Shown here: piece by piece, positions 48,011 to 61,085 of the stretch
Numbering within the stretch: position 1 is the first letter of the stretch
How the letters are laid out: the number at the start of each line of letters is the position of its first letter
Source: Blasia pusilla
Lineage: Eukaryota > Marchantiophyta > Marchantiopsida > Blasiales
Direction of reading: 5' to 3'
DNA length: 64,000 bases
Assembly (NCBI GenBank): GCA_050084515.1
Contig: CM114275.1
Location: 1,798,001 to 1,862,000, forward strand
The notes under the pieces: model-generated
The model's database searches: none
Told to the model about the DNA's origin: nothing
The model's input: only the letters and a program-made list of their open reading frames with translations
Translations under genes and position numbers: made by a program

Positions 48011-49020
48011 TGTCGCGACCCTCATGACCAAACAAGTGCCAAGCGGAACATCGGAACATTAGCGGGCTCACGCTAAGATGGTTTGCGCGTTGGAGTTGTC
48101 TCAAAGAAGAGACAAGAGACGAGACGCGAGCGAGAAGTCGCGTTTCAGATGTGATGGTTGCGACTCAAAACCTGGACCAAACGCGGAATGAGACTTGAAA
48201 GAAGTCGAGTCTAGGAAGTGGGTTGCCAAAGGAAAGATCCGGATTTGGAACGCCACTTGCGTTTGAGAGTTTCCGACTTTATTTATGGCCATAACTTTTA
48301 GCGCCAAGATGCGTTTGGAACAAATAAGAATGCGTTGGAAAGCTTATGGAGAGCCGGTCCAAACGCACCAAAGATCGCTGCAAACGCATAAGCAGCGGCC
48401 GAGATACGACCCGAAAACGACTGTAAGTGGAGTCGGATTGAGGGCCACAATGAAGGGCCCGAACCTCTTTTCCCAAAGGGGAGGGGTTATTGGAGAACCC
48501 CAGAAGTACTAGTAAGGGGGAAGGTCTCCGAGAGTGCTTGGAACCCAAACCCCACTTTGGGCGCCGCGGGGCGGCTCAAGGGCATGGAACGGAACGCGAG
48601 TTTGGGCGATGGGTTGGAAAACGTGCACCAAGTCCATTGAGGCGATTTTAGACATCCCTCTTGGATTTCACGCCGCGACTCAATTACTTGGGTCTCGGTT
48701 CAGAACTCACACGAGGACCATTGAACAGTTGGGATCGCTAGGCGTGCAAGTGCCGTTTCAGATCCCTAGACTAACTAGGAAGTCTGTTCCAAGTCTTGAA
48801 GGACTTGCCATGTGTTGGGAGCTAGGAACTAAGGAAGGTTGAGCTTGATGAGACACCGAGTTTAGGACTCGGTGGGTTGGAACGCCGGTTGGCCAAACCC
48901 GACTAACAAGAGTGCGTGTTTGGGTGCAGATCGGTGATGAGTTCGTGACCTACTGAACGCACGCTTCCGCAACACTAAAGATTGACGTTCAGGAGAGTAG
49001 GGGAGAGTAGGGGCGCGACA
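48011..49020. mobile_element. Solo LTR (TGTCGCG family), copy 2, with perfect 5-bp target duplication
   Basis: 1010 bp from TGTCGCGACC to GGGGCGCGACA, flanked by TAAGT at 48006-48010 and 49021-49025. It is highly similar to 29098-30084, differing by scattered substitutions and a few short indels (including a duplicated GGAGAGTAG near the right end). Confidence 0.85.
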
Positions 49021-49406
49021 TAAGTAGCCCTTGATCTCATACATCAGGTCAAGAGCCAAGGAGGTGACTTGGGAGCATAGGTTATTATGGAGAGAGCTTG
49101 GGAGAGGGGAGGGGTATACCTCAAGGAGAGAGAGCTTGAGAGCTCATTCTTTCTTTGTTGAACCTCTTGGCATGAGGCGGCGGAGCTATGGTCTTGCTTG
49201 CCTTGTGAGTGTAACCCAAGCCTCTCATTAGGAGAGTGGGTTTGGTTTGACATTGAGAGAGACATGTGAGAGTGCACGCATGTGAGAACTATGGTGTTGT
49301 GAGAGAGATTGGATCTTATTTTATTGGAGATATTTTGGTACTTTTTGTCTTGTTGTTTGGATGCCTTGAGTTAGCATGGGAAGCTGCGTGTTTGTGTGTG
49401 TGTTAG
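49021..49406. other. LTR-like sequence left of copy C
   Basis: Non-coding. Parts resemble the minus-strand LTR of copy A (GAGTGGGTTTGGTTTGA). 49316-49404 resembles 52757-52836 on the other side of copy C (TTATTGGA, ATATTTTGGTACTT, GATGCC, TGAGTTAG, TGTGTTTGT in order), so these may be remnants of the LTRs of copy C. Confidence 0.4.
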
Positions 49407-51690
49407 GTCCGTCTAACTCTAGATATCCATCTATCCCTACCTACCATGACATACATCTCTCAGACGCTAAGAGCAAGAAGGTCGGGTGGTCATGTGGCCC
49501 CATCGTTAGTCGCCTTCTTGTCATCCAATTCACAAATACAAGTCGGAATGTAGAACTACCTACTCTATGTACATTTGGGACACATCCATCATCCCTAAGG
49601 AACCCTAGTGAGAGGTGGCGTAAAATATGCCATCCTCTCGAACATCCATCATAGACTAGCATAGTGGCTGCACCATGGGTGAAACCACACAACATACCCC
49701 GCAAGCTTGCAAGAACTATTGCTAAGCTCAGATGAACTCTACCGTCAATGTTTGGAAGATGACATGGCGCAAAATTACGCACATGGTCCTTCCAAACCAT
49801 ACCATTGTGTCCCTCCAATAAGATAACATTGGATGGCATAACTTCACGCACTCTCAAGATGGTACGCCCTGCAGTCACATCCAACGTCGTGGATGCCATC
49901 AACTACAAGTAGACATAGTCTCCTTGATGAAACCTCCGGATAGTAGGTCGATAACCACCTTCCCATATAGTCGCATATCTTAACGTATCCCAATGTTGCG
50001 CAATCGCCAAGTTCTCAAACGCCATGGGCATCACTCTCCGAAACAACTCAGCCCTTTGAGAACATGCTCGCATCCATACATGAGGGTCATCAAGGTTCAA
50101 CACCTCACCAGTATCTCGACAAATGGCTGCAAGTAAATTTGGCTCTCGGCCATAAAGCAATAAGTACGGTGAGAAAGACGTTAAGGATGCATGCCTGCTG
50201 AATCTGTATCCCATCGCCAACCACGGCAAGTGAAGATCCCAATCTCCTAGGTGACCTCTCTGCAAGCCATACTTGCGTATTCCTCTCTTCACCGTCTGCA
50301 CAACTCACTCCGCTAGTCCATCCGCATCAGGATGATCTCGCAAAGTAGTGTGGTGGTCGATAAGTGCCTCATCACACAAGGCCTAAAACTCCCCTCGGAA
50401 CTCTGTACCTTGGTCTGTCAACACCTCAGCTAGTGTGCCATTATGACTCAGGATTCGATCTAGGAAGGAATACGCTACTCCCTCACTCGTTTTATCAGGC
50501 AATGCAACCAACTCTATCCACTTTGAGAAGTGCTCGACCATCATCAACACATAACGACTATGGCGCTCTCTCAAAGGCAAAGTCCTACAAAATCAAAACT
50601 CCATCTATAACCTAAACCCATGATCGGAAGTGGATGCAACTGTGGAGTTGGAGCATTGAACGATGCTTAGACTCGATCATATACCATGCATCTGGCAACA
50701 AATTGCTGAACGCCAATCTGCATGCCTCGCCACCAATACTGAATATGGAGCAAGCTATATGTTTGCTTCACTCCAAAATGACCCAACTCCTCGTGGGCAT
50801 GACGCACCAAACGTGCTCTCTCCAAAAGATGAGGCATTACATGCACTCTATCATCCTCCCACACTCGCAACACATGTGTGCCCTCCCACCGGAACCATCT
50901 GGCTTGCTATAGGATCGGATCTTGCTCTCTAGCATCCACTGTGCTCGCGACGTTGCCACTACGTAGGTACTCCAAGATCACTCCATCGTCGTGAATGTCT
51001 CGGCCACTTGTCGTCTCCTCACCGGCCTCTGGATCTAAGGACTCTCCATCAGACCTCTCCATCAAAGTCTCAGCAATCTGGCTCTCCATAGCCAACAAGC
51101 CCAAATAGGCTGACACATGCCATCCTGGCACCAACTCCTCATCACTCTCACCATGCCAACAAGCTCCAGTCGCATCTCGCTGACTCATGCATGAATTACC
51201 GCTCAAACCATCTGAGGTTTATGCACCACTTGGAAGTCATGCTCCTACAATAAAAGAGCCCACCTCTCAAGCTTCCTTGTAAGCTTGTTGGACTCCATCA
51301 ACCACTTAAGTGGCTGATGATCAATAATGATGGTAAAGGGGTCGCCAAATAGATAACATCTGAAATGTGCGATAGCCCACACTGCATCCAAGCACTCATC
51401 CTGATACAAGCTATACTTTGCCTTTATAGCGTTGTTCAAGCAACTAGCGTAAGCCACCACAAACTCTCTACCATCATTGTCATGCTTGGTGAGCACGGCT
51501 CCAAGCCCCAACATGCTCCAATCGGTATGCAACTAGAAAGGACGCCCCCTAATCGGTCTCCTCAAAATGGGCGCGGACGTCAATCTTTCCTTGAGCATAT
51601 GAAATGCTCTCTCTTTCTTACCCCCTAGTGTCACTCCTCATCCACCTTGATCATCAAGGTTAGCGGCTTCGCAATCAAACTGAAACCCTA
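49407..51690 (-). mobile_element. Copy C: RNase H - integrase - degenerate PHD part of the gypsy family
   Basis: Minus strand. It begins near the RT/RNase H border (APILRRPIRG-like sequence, out of frame). RNase H shows HTDWSMLGLGAVLTKH and IIDHQPLKWLMESNKL. Integrase shows HAHEELGHFGVKQTYSLL, VMVEHFSKWIELVALPDKTS and LTDQGTEFRGEF. VWKDHVRNFAP leads into the PHD region. At 49407 similarity with copy A stops inside the segment between PHD stop and polypurine tract. Confidence 0.85.
49560..49700 (-). pseudogene. Degenerate PHD finger of copy C
   Basis: MLCGFTHGAATMLVYDGCSRGWH aligns with the copy A finger, but three of the zinc ligands are changed (first Cys to Gly, third to Tyr, the Cys after His to Arg). 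The position after integrase is the same, so the PHD was present in the common ancestor of copies A and C. Confidence 0.7.
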
Positions 51691-52995
51691 ACAACTACAC
51701 ATGTGGTCCCCTTATGAGACCAACTACCAACTAACCCACGACCCTATAGGTCCAAGTGGAGCCATACATGGCTGGGAAGCTCAACCTCTCCAAGGTTGCC
51801 ACTCCTCATAAAGGGAAGGATGACTTACACTCGTAGGTCACCTCCTAAGAAAAGGTCACATATGACCTCTCATAATAGGGAAGTACAAGAACACTCTAAG
51901 GCCTCGATGCTATCTCGCCCTATGCCTCATCTACCATGACATTGAGTTCAACGTGAGTGAGGAGCATGTAGTGAGCATGGGATCCTCATGAAATCTAATA
52001 GATCCACTAGTGTCAATAGCCCCATCGGTGTCCCAGCGTGCACCAATACCATGGGAAAGAGTTGGTTTGCCCAAAGAGTAGAGCGGGAATTGTGAGCCCA
52101 TGAAGCAATGACCCATACAAATATAGGTTGGCTAGCATGGGCCAAATTTTGTATGTTGGATGTGTGGTGGGTCCCAAAAACAAAGGGTTTCATATAATAT
52201 AGTAGAGGGAAGACAACGCCTTCCATTTCTCAAAGCCATCTCATACGGCACAACCATAGTTGCGGTGTGATAATTGTCGTAAGTATAGTCAGACGAGAGA
52301 TGGATATTTTGAGCTTTGTGGAGATATACTCTCAAAGGGAGACCAAGACATTAGAGGTGGTAGACTTGGTGTCGGTCCAATGGTTTTTTCCATGGTGGTA
52401 GAGCACTAGCATCCATTAGAGAGGATGGATAACATTCACCTCATGCAGAGTTTCTCATCGGATAGATAGTTGGAGTAGAGGACAATTATTGTGACAATGA
52501 TGCATCTAGCGATGGACACAAGGCCGAATGTTGTGCAAATATCCATCACTACCAACATACATAAGATGTCATGCACACAAATCTAAGATCCATCTAACTA
52601 TAAATCCTATAATAATTTGTATGCTTATGCATAAAAAATATGGAAAAAATCTAATTTATAAAAGGTTGATTATGATTGTCTCTCATCATAGGTGAGACGA
52701 TCATTATCAAGCTAACACACTTTCTTAGTGATCATTTGAGTGCTTGTGATTTATTGGATATATTTTGGTACTTGGTCATCTCGATAATTAGATGCCATGA
52801 GTTAGTATAGTATCTCATGTGTTTGTATGTATATTTGATGATAACGATGTATGTTGTGTAGCAATGTATATGTAGACAAAAACCGTAAAAATATTTTCAA
52901 GCTCAACATTTGAGCCCATCCTACTCGTTAAATCCGATCTTAACAATTCATCCATCTTGTCTATCAATTTCCCAAAAAAAATTTGATTTGACCAA
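51691..52995. other. No gene recognised; possible LTR remnant at 52757-52836
   Basis: Open frames here (the longest on the minus strand at 51948-52226) show no domain I know. 52757-52836 resembles 49316-49404. Confidence 0.35.
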
Positions 52996-53060
52996 GGTTG
53001 CATGCAAACAAAGTTTATGTTCGTAGACTTATATTTGTCTTAGGGAAAAATTTGTATGTA
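52996..53060 (+). mobile_element. MITE left-end fragment
   Basis: AAGGTTGCATGCAAACAAAG, then TTCGTAGACTTAT, following the left end of the family, then lost. Confidence 0.5.
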
Positions 53061-53590
53061 CAGGAAAAGCTTCATGCATCCCACCCTTCAAGTCCAACCT
53101 GACATCTGATCTTAAAACCCCACTTCTCACCCTCACCAACTTGTCCCTTTTATCTATGCCCATGCCCCATCACATATCCCTATATCCTCGGGCCTCTTGC
53201 ATCCCCTACATTGTACACCCGCTCTTGCCATAAAAAGTGTTCAATGTCTCTTCAAGGGATGTAGCACTACTATTAGGAGTACATTGGTAGTTCCCATGGA
53301 GTTATTTGGAGTTACATGGATTCCTAGCAAAGATATATTTGTAGGAGATGATCCAAAGGACACTTTGGGTCACTTTTTATTGAAAAAATTACCAAACGCA
53401 TGCATCATGGCAAAGATATTTACTATTGCATGAAGGAGTTCAAAGAAGGATCTTGGTAGAAGATATTTGCTTCAATTTTACATTGAGGAATTGTCCCAAT
53501 GGTAGGAAGGTTGTTTGAGGATCCTCCGTGTGGTATCTATCCATACTGGAATGGTGGGCACCTTGAGATTTGGTTGTGAGCATGGCATAT
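53061..53590. other. No gene recognised
   Basis: An open frame at 53197-53433 (starting at an internal position) has no recognisable domain. Nothing else is seen. Confidence 0.35.
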
Positions 53591-53599
53591 CTTCAAGCA

Positions 53600-53892
53600 C
53601 AAGGTTGCATATGAACAAAGTCCGTGCCCGCGGACATATCCACGTTTGTGGACTTACGTCCGTCCTATGTAAGGACTTGTTCATGTGGGCCCCATCTTTC
53701 CCTTCTCTCTCATTTCCTCCAATTGCTTATGTGTTCCATATTTTCTTGTTTCTTTTTCCCTCCACCCTCTTTTCCTCCCGCTTATTGCCCTACCTTCCAT
53801 CATGAATTATAAGTGTGGGCCCTACCTCTTAAAATCCATTTCCATGGACATGTCCGTCCTAGAGATAGACTTATCCAGTTTTGTGCAACCAT
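53600..53892 (+). mobile_element. MITE, CAAGGTTG family, complete
   Basis: 293 bp, starting CAAGGTTGCATATG and ending GTGCAACCAT, with the GTCCGTGCCCGCGGACATAT block and the right-hand CCATGGACATGTCC block. The flanks CTTCAAGCA (53591-53599) and GTTCAAGAA (53893-53901) match at 7 of 9 positions, an aged target duplication. Confidence 0.75.
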
Positions 53893-54783
53893 GTTCAAGA
53901 AGAGAGGGACCAGTTTAGAAGAGTTGTGGACGATTATATGTCATACGATAAATTTCAATGTCATCAAGCTTGTGGTTTTCCTTCTTGGACCATGATGAAT
54001 ATCCACAAAGCGTGGAGTTTTTTGTACCAATGTTGACTCATCCTTTTTTATTCATTTTGGATCTAACAATAAGCCTTACATCGAGGGTATGTCAAATATT
54101 GGGGAAACACGTTATTGGTTGATGAGAGCTCAGTCTTGCCTAAAAAATAATGGCCCGATGAACAGAAAAACCTTGTAGGGCATATAGCGCCGAATTTGAA
54201 AAAAATATAAAGAATAGACCTTTTAGCATAGCCACATAAATCCGTGCCACAGGAATGATTGTGAAGGATGACTCTTCTCAATTTTCCTATTTGTTTACAA
54301 AATTTGTCGTCTTGTAGGATCACAATTGCGTTGTGCTCCTTGTATGCAAATTTGCAATACATTCCCTAGAAGTTTGTGATCATGAATTTTTCAATAGGGA
54401 TTTTGGTCCTACTAGAGTTGCCCTTCCGCGGTATAGCTATAGTACATAGTTATAGATACCCTAGATTGTGATGTGAGAGAGGGTTGCCGTGAGGGTTGTG
54501 GGTGTGAGGCAAGGTGCACGAAGGTGGTGGGGGGGAGCACGGGGATGAGTGCGAGCATAGGGGCCAGGACAAGGATAGGTGTGGGTACGTAGGATGCGGG
54601 AAGACACTCGAGCGAGGGGGAGGGGATGAAATTAAAAGTAATGTAGCAATCAATATTTGAATGGAACAACTAGATTCTTTATAGACTTATGGTACATCAC
54701 TATTCATTTTCTATATGAAAGACTTTCTTTCCTTTTCTTCAATGGGCAAGAAGTTAAATTTAGTTCATCGCAAATAGCCTAGT
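53893..54783. other. No gene recognised
   Basis: Short frames only. 54412-54669 (minus) is a Pro/Ser-rich low-complexity frame from a G-rich stretch and is unlikely to be a gene. Confidence 0.4.
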
Positions 54784-54960
54784 CAAAGGTTGCAGATGGA
54801 CAAAATCCATGTCCAGTGCTATGTTCATGTTTGCCCTATGGAAGGACTTTTGCATGTGGGCCCTACCTCCCTACTTTCTTGTCACCCCCATCCTCCTTCG
54901 TGCTTACTCTTGACTAGTTACTTCCTCACCCGTCTCCACTCCCTAAACCACATAGATGAT
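54784..54960 (+). mobile_element. MITE, CAAGGTTG family, 3'-truncated
   Basis: CAAAGGTTGCAGATGGACAA, then GTCCAGTGC, then GGAAGGACTTTTGCATG, then the C/T-rich middle, as in the complete copies. The right end is not found. Confidence 0.55.
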
Positions 54961-57900
54961 GCCATTTAATGGTAATCCTCCCAAAACAACATAGATTATT
55001 TGAGAATGACTTCTTGATTTTCCAAAACCTAACTTGACATGTAATCATACTATTAAGGGCGTTAGTTCACTTTGAAGACCAATGAATGAATGACACATAT
55101 TAGAGTTGTCCATAAATCCAGTTCATGAAGTTTTTTATTTTAGTTTTAACCTATACTAAGCAGAAAACAAGAACGGGTGAGGTTTTAATAATTAGGTTAT
55201 TAAAAAAATTTATTTGAATAATAATCATAAATTATAATTAACTCAAATTCAAACATGTTTCTCGATGACATCTTCTAGAGTCTCTTTCAATTTGAATTAT
55301 ATTTTATTATTTGAAAATTAAAATTTCTTTTCAAGATTCATGCCAACTAAATTATGAAAAATTTAATTTTAAGTTTAGTTTCGAGGAAAATTTAATTTTC
55401 CTTTTGGGAAAAAATGAAAAGGATAATAGGACACTAATGGGAAAAGAATTCAAAATAAGGGAAGACATCTTATTTATTTTAAATTTTAAAATTTCAAGTT
55501 AGATAGGGAGAAAAATGAAATCCCTCTTTAGGGAAAAAAATCATAAAAATAAGTGATTTTCTTTCACTTATTGAAAGATGTGGATTGGAAAAAGGATAAA
55601 TTATGTTTTCCAGAATAAGTAAAGAAAATTCTTTGAAAATTTTCTTGAGCCAAGTTAAATATATAAAAAAGAAACTCTTTAAAAACTTTATCATGTTTTT
55701 AAAGATTAAACTTTATTCATCCGATGTCCACTAATCTTCCATATGTGAATTTTTTTCATTCCAAATCATCTCACCGATTTGTTTACTAGAGAAAACAGGA
55801 GAAAAAATCAAGTTCAATAAGAAAGTCTTGTAAGGAAAACGGTTCTTAAATAGTTATCTTTATTACCGTCCTTCATTACAGCGCCATACCAGTTTAATAC
55901 TAGCGGCCTCACCATAGTAGTTTAATTTTACCGGCCTCATAAACTACCGCTCCAAAGAAGTACCCGCCAAAGAGAACTCCATCCACGCACCCAGCACGTA
56001 TCAACGGTGCTAGACGGCATCGACAGTTTTGAAAAGAACATCACGAGTCGATCCGGTTTCCGTCCATGAGGCGACCTGCCAGTGCAGGTCAAACGGCCCT
56101 GAGCGCCTATACACTGTAGTCGGTTCCTTGAGCTCCCGGGTGGAGGCGAAAGTTCCGGGGGCATCTTCAAGAAGTAAATTGCTTTTCAGAAAAGCAGAAA
56201 ATATTATGACACATTATGACGCCAATTAGCATTAGCAGACAAGTTAAATTCGAGTTTATCCTCTCAGACCGTAGTTATTACGGGCCATGGCATGTTTGGG
56301 GTATAATCATCGCCATCAACGTGATAGCGTGCCCCACCCACAATACACCTTCGGAGCGCTAACAGTTGCTGCTTAGTGAGGTGTCAGTGAGTAGTTCATG
56401 GCATCGCTGATGCACTTAGTCGTTGGTGTTTAAGGTGTTCTTCATTGCATTAGCTTTTGCACGAGAAAAGCCAGGACCACAAAAATGCTCCCATTGGCAC
56501 ACGAGTAAACCAATGAACTCGAGAGTTTGGAAGTTATTGCAGACTCTTATTGGGGTGTTGTCGCGGACCGAATCTGTGGGAGGGAAATTCACATGGTGGG
56601 AAATGAGCATTTTCAAAATGGATTTCGTTGAATCTGCACATTTCTTTTCCCACTACATTGACTTTCTTTAATTTGTATTTACTTGGGCAGTTGTTATTCT
56701 CTTATTCCATTTCAGGTTTTGGCATTCTCATTAATTGAAGATAATTGTTCTCTTCCTCTCTATTCACTTCCCTTACACTCTGTGCACGAAGGCACGAGTT
56801 ATGAATGCTATCACGACTATGGACTCTTTTATGCGAGGCAACACTGTTGGAATAAATGGCAATAAGAGCTTCAAAGTCTTTCAAAATTCAAGGAGAAATG
56901 TACACTTTAATAGAAAGTGGGATGGAAAACCCATCGTCATACAAAGGAGGGGGCCATAGAGAAGAAAAAAACCTATAGGCCAAAATCTGCCCCGGAAAAT
57001 TCCATGTGCAAATTGTTGTGATGGGACTGATTGTTTAAAGCATTTGTTTCCAAAGGGCATCCGGTTAATAAAAAGGTGATGAGACGTTAGTTCAATGCAC
57101 ATAGATTAGATTAATAGATTTGATTCTAATCGGTTATTTTTTAAAAGTATTTTTTTCATGTTGTTAAGCTGTCTATTTTGCCACATATAACCAATATGTT
57201 GAAAAAATAAATCAATTTGTATGAATGATACTGGTTAGGGACCGTGCATAGCATTGTCTCTAACCACTACTAGTTAGGACCAATCTAACTTGAATGCCCC
57301 CTTATCCGAATGCCCATGCCACACATTACATTCAGAGGACATGTGGTGGATTATCCCGTGTCACCACTTGAAAATTACTCTTACGATAAGAAATTAGAAG
57401 GATGTAAATTTCCTGTTATCTTAAATTAAAAGTCATGTAATTGATCGTAATCATAGATATATGTTTTATATGCATGTGAATTCTTAAAAATAATTTCTTA
57501 ATAATTTATTTTATATGATAGACATAAATGTGTTGGGTCATCCAATCCTAAATTGAAACCCTAATTTTTCAAAGAGTGTTATTTGAAAAACGGTCGTCCA
57601 ATAACAGCGAAGATAACAATATAGATTATGAAAATATTCCTTTACATTATGAATATCCCATGGTTTACTAGGAAATCTAAAATGATTTATCTTCTAGAAC
57701 ATGCGTAATGCACGGTTTATGAGAGTGTATCTCGCTGTTGGGGCTACTCAATGCTATGGACAACGGACTCACTAAAGGGTGGGTTGCATCAAATTGTCGA
57801 AACCCATGCGGAATTCCCAATCATGTTTCTAAAAAAGAGATGAATCATGAGGCTCTAATAACCCTAAGCCTCTTCTTTTAGACGCTTTCAATACTTTCCT

Positions 57901-58640
57901 ATTGGATATCGGAAACAAATCCAGATATTTTCATCGAAATCCAATTATTGTGGATTTTAAAGTTCAAAAAGATTTCCCCTACTTTTGGCCCGTAAAGGAG
58001 GAGTGAGTAGCCCTACTAGGGCGTCTCACTCCCTACGAGGAAGCCATAGGAGTTTCATTTCTTTTAGAAAATCTTTTCTTCACGTAAGAACTTTCCCTTC
58101 TTCAGTTAATGACATAGATTTTCCTCAGGAGAAGATAGATAAAGACAAATAAGAGGCTATGTTGACTTATGACTGACTGCCTTCGGTAGACAACAAATGT
58201 TTTCAAGCCATCCTCCTAAATTCATGGGTTGGATGGCATGCTTTTGAGTACAAGAAGTGGATTTCCTACGACCACGCAAACTTTGATATTAAGTTGAATC
58301 AAGCCGTAAGAATATTTACTCCAATGGGTTGAGGTCAAATAAAAAGGTGATCCATTCATAGATTCTAACTTACTTATACATATTCATAGTTTTTTCTCTA
58401 AATCTTGAAAGTACCAAATTGGGAAGATTTTCAAATTCTTATCATAAAATTTATATAAATGAAGGAAATGAGCATCTCCCGAAGAAAAATGCAAACTGCG
58501 TTCAGAGAAGAAATTGTGTCCGGATTACCATATTGAAGGGTATCTGGATAAGGATAGGAAATGACGGACTGAATCCTTGCATAAACGGAGCGGTTTTGAA
58601 ATCTTCCGCTCGGAGGTAGTCCAGAAGGACAGATAATGAC
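54961..58640. other. AT-rich gene-free region
   Basis: No supported gene in 3.7 kb. 55870-56170 is a less AT-rich island with GCGGCCTCA and CCGGCCTCATA repeated in short form. Frames at 56423-56671 and 56735-56959 show no domains. Confidence 0.5.
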
Positions 58641-60551
58641 ACCGAGGTGGGGCCAAGGTCAAGGCGAGAGTTTTTGCAACAAAGAGACTTGCGGAGGGGA
58701 GGAACGGACGAACCCCTCCCTCCTTGTGGGACCGTACCCAGAGCTCCTAAGCACGGGTCGAGATGATGCTTTCTGTCGGCGCGCGGGCACGAGGCCGACG
58801 CCCGTGCGGGCGAGGCGTTCTGCGTAGTGAACTCGTGAGTTCTGTCACCTGTGAGCCGTCAGATCACGGATCCGATCGAGTAGGCGAAAATAAGTAAAGA
58901 AGTAGTCGAGTCACGAAAAAGCCATCATCGCGTCTATAAAAAGGGAGGTACTTTCTCAAGGTCCCCCCCGTCCCGCCGTTCCACCCCTCCTTGGGATGCG
59001 CGAGTCGGAGGTGTGAAGCACACACTCCACGGGCGCGAGGCCAGTCGTAGCAGTGGTGTTCTGCCGGAGCCTGGAGGGGCCGAGGACGGAGGTAGGTCGC
59101 CATGTGCGTGACCGACGGACGGACGGACGGACGGAGGAAGAAGAGGGACAGTGGACAACTTGCTGCGAGAATCACGGCGCCACTTTCAGGGCAAGGGGAG
59201 AGAGTGAGACGTGCGGACAACGGACAAGTGGTTGGTTGGTTCGGTTCGTTGCGGACGCCCTTGAATGGGGACGGGAGCAGTCGACGACGCCAGGACCGGG
59301 GCACGGGAGGGGGGGGGCAAGTGAGTGAGTGCGGAGACAAGTGGTGGTTCGTTGGTTGCTACGGGCCGACGACCGGCGAATGGGGGAAGGAAGAGGAGTT
59401 GAAACGAATCATGAGGGCTACTGTAGAGTAGGAAGCGAAACCGCATCGAGACAATTACTGTACGTGCATGTCGCCACCGCGTATTTTTGTTTTGTAATGT
59501 ATACACGTATAATATACTGCGAGCGCAGCTGCTGCGTTTCCAACCGCCACCGCCCCTCCTTGCGTTCGCATGTAATGCGTACAGTATACATAGGAACGCG
59601 TTCGGAACTGGAGGGATGTAGAGGGATGCACCTTTGAACGCCTTGAGGCTCGTGTAAGGATAGGTCATAAACGACTCGGTGGTCAGTCGTTGCCAGTGCC
59701 TTTACTCCGAATTTGTGCTTCATAAATGTAAGAACGCAGCGGCAGTGCACAGGAGGGACTCTCTCAGGAGTGTCGCGATAGCCAACGCGTACACACTAAT
59801 ATACATTTGTAGTGACGCCGTACGTATGCATATTGAGGCTACAACCGAGCCCTCCCCATTGAAGCCTTTCCCCGCTTTGAATTCGCGAACGAACCGCTTC
59901 GCTCGCTCGGGAGGATTCAAACGCCGTGGGGCCCACGAACGACTATCTGGTGCTGCTGCTCCCGGCCTGCCCTCCATCGTGCAGGCCAGGAGAGGGCGGC
60001 GCGGAGAAATAAAATCTCAGGACGTTGGAATGGTTTGGTGGAGATTTTCCAAAGCACGACGGATTTTGACTGACTCGAGCCTCATGGCGTGAGCCTGCTC
60101 GCTGCGGCTTGACCCACATGCATACCAGCACAGACGCGTTGCATCAAGCACGAACGAGCGCTTCTAACGATACCGAATTGCATTTCCTGACAATTCGCAT
60201 AAATAGACAGACCTGTCTGTGGCCTTATACGATCCCCGCGCGTCGCCACAGGCGAACACGTCTAACGATCTACAGATTTGTATATTTTCTGTCAGTGCAT
60301 ATAATTAGAACTGTGCCCGTATACGATCCCGTGCTTTCGTCACGGCCGGCTCGCCCGATGGACGCCGAAAATCCATGCCCTGTCGCCGTATCCAGTGGCG
60401 GACGGGCCCGCGGAAAGATAATTCACATGGATCGAATAAGTACACACGGTAAATCAGAAAACAGGATCTGACTGGAGGATTGAGAGCACTGCATGAGATT
60501 CACGAGCCCTCCACGAAACGCAACGGACTTGGTGCGATGGCCAGTGTCATA
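58641..60551. other. GC-richer spacer downstream of TNP
   Basis: The base composition changes here from AT-rich transposon land to gene-like. Frames of up to 160 codons exist on both strands but overlap each other and show no domain or plausible splice structure. A short (GGAC)n microsatellite lies at about 59110-59136. Confidence 0.45.
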
Positions 60552-60557
60552 TTTATT
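60552..60557 (-). terminator. Candidate poly(A) signal of TNP
   Basis: TTTATT on the plus strand is AATAAA on the minus strand, about 530 bp after the TNP stop. It is tentative. Confidence 0.35.
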
Positions 60558-61085
60558 TGATGCAGGATATGGCAGCTTCGTAGGAAGCTAGAAAAATGTT
60601 TCACTTCACTAATTCATGATGAATGCTGCGGCCTACTACATTTGCTAATCAAAGACCTCCTGTGATGTGAGTTAATCTGATGAAAGTATCCTGGTTGCAA
60701 ACTGTACTGTTGTTGAGTATGTCTCCCACTGCAACTTTAACGTGATCGGCACTAAAATACAGGGAATGTACTCTCTTTCTCTCTCTCGGTCTGTGCTGCC
60801 TTGTTCTATTCGTGGAAAGGAACCGCTTCACGCAAAAAAGGATATGGGAGGCGCAAAGAATTTACGGTCAGATAATTCCTCTAAAGCTATGGGATAAGCA
60901 GATCTGAAGATTCGCTGAAGGAGCTAATAAATTACACGAGTTTTCCTCTCGTTTCCGTGATATGGAATTCTCCCCCGCGAAGAGGAGAGGAGAGGAAGGA
61001 AGTGAGGAAGGGGCAAGGAAACGGACGGGGACCGGAGAGAAGCGTCAAATCAACAGACTTCCTCCTCGCCTCCCGCTTTCAATGC

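Noticed and set aside
59186-60092. Frames of 137-160 codons on both strands as genes
   Set aside because: Both strands are open because of GC-rich composition; no domain, splice signals or homology were recognised.
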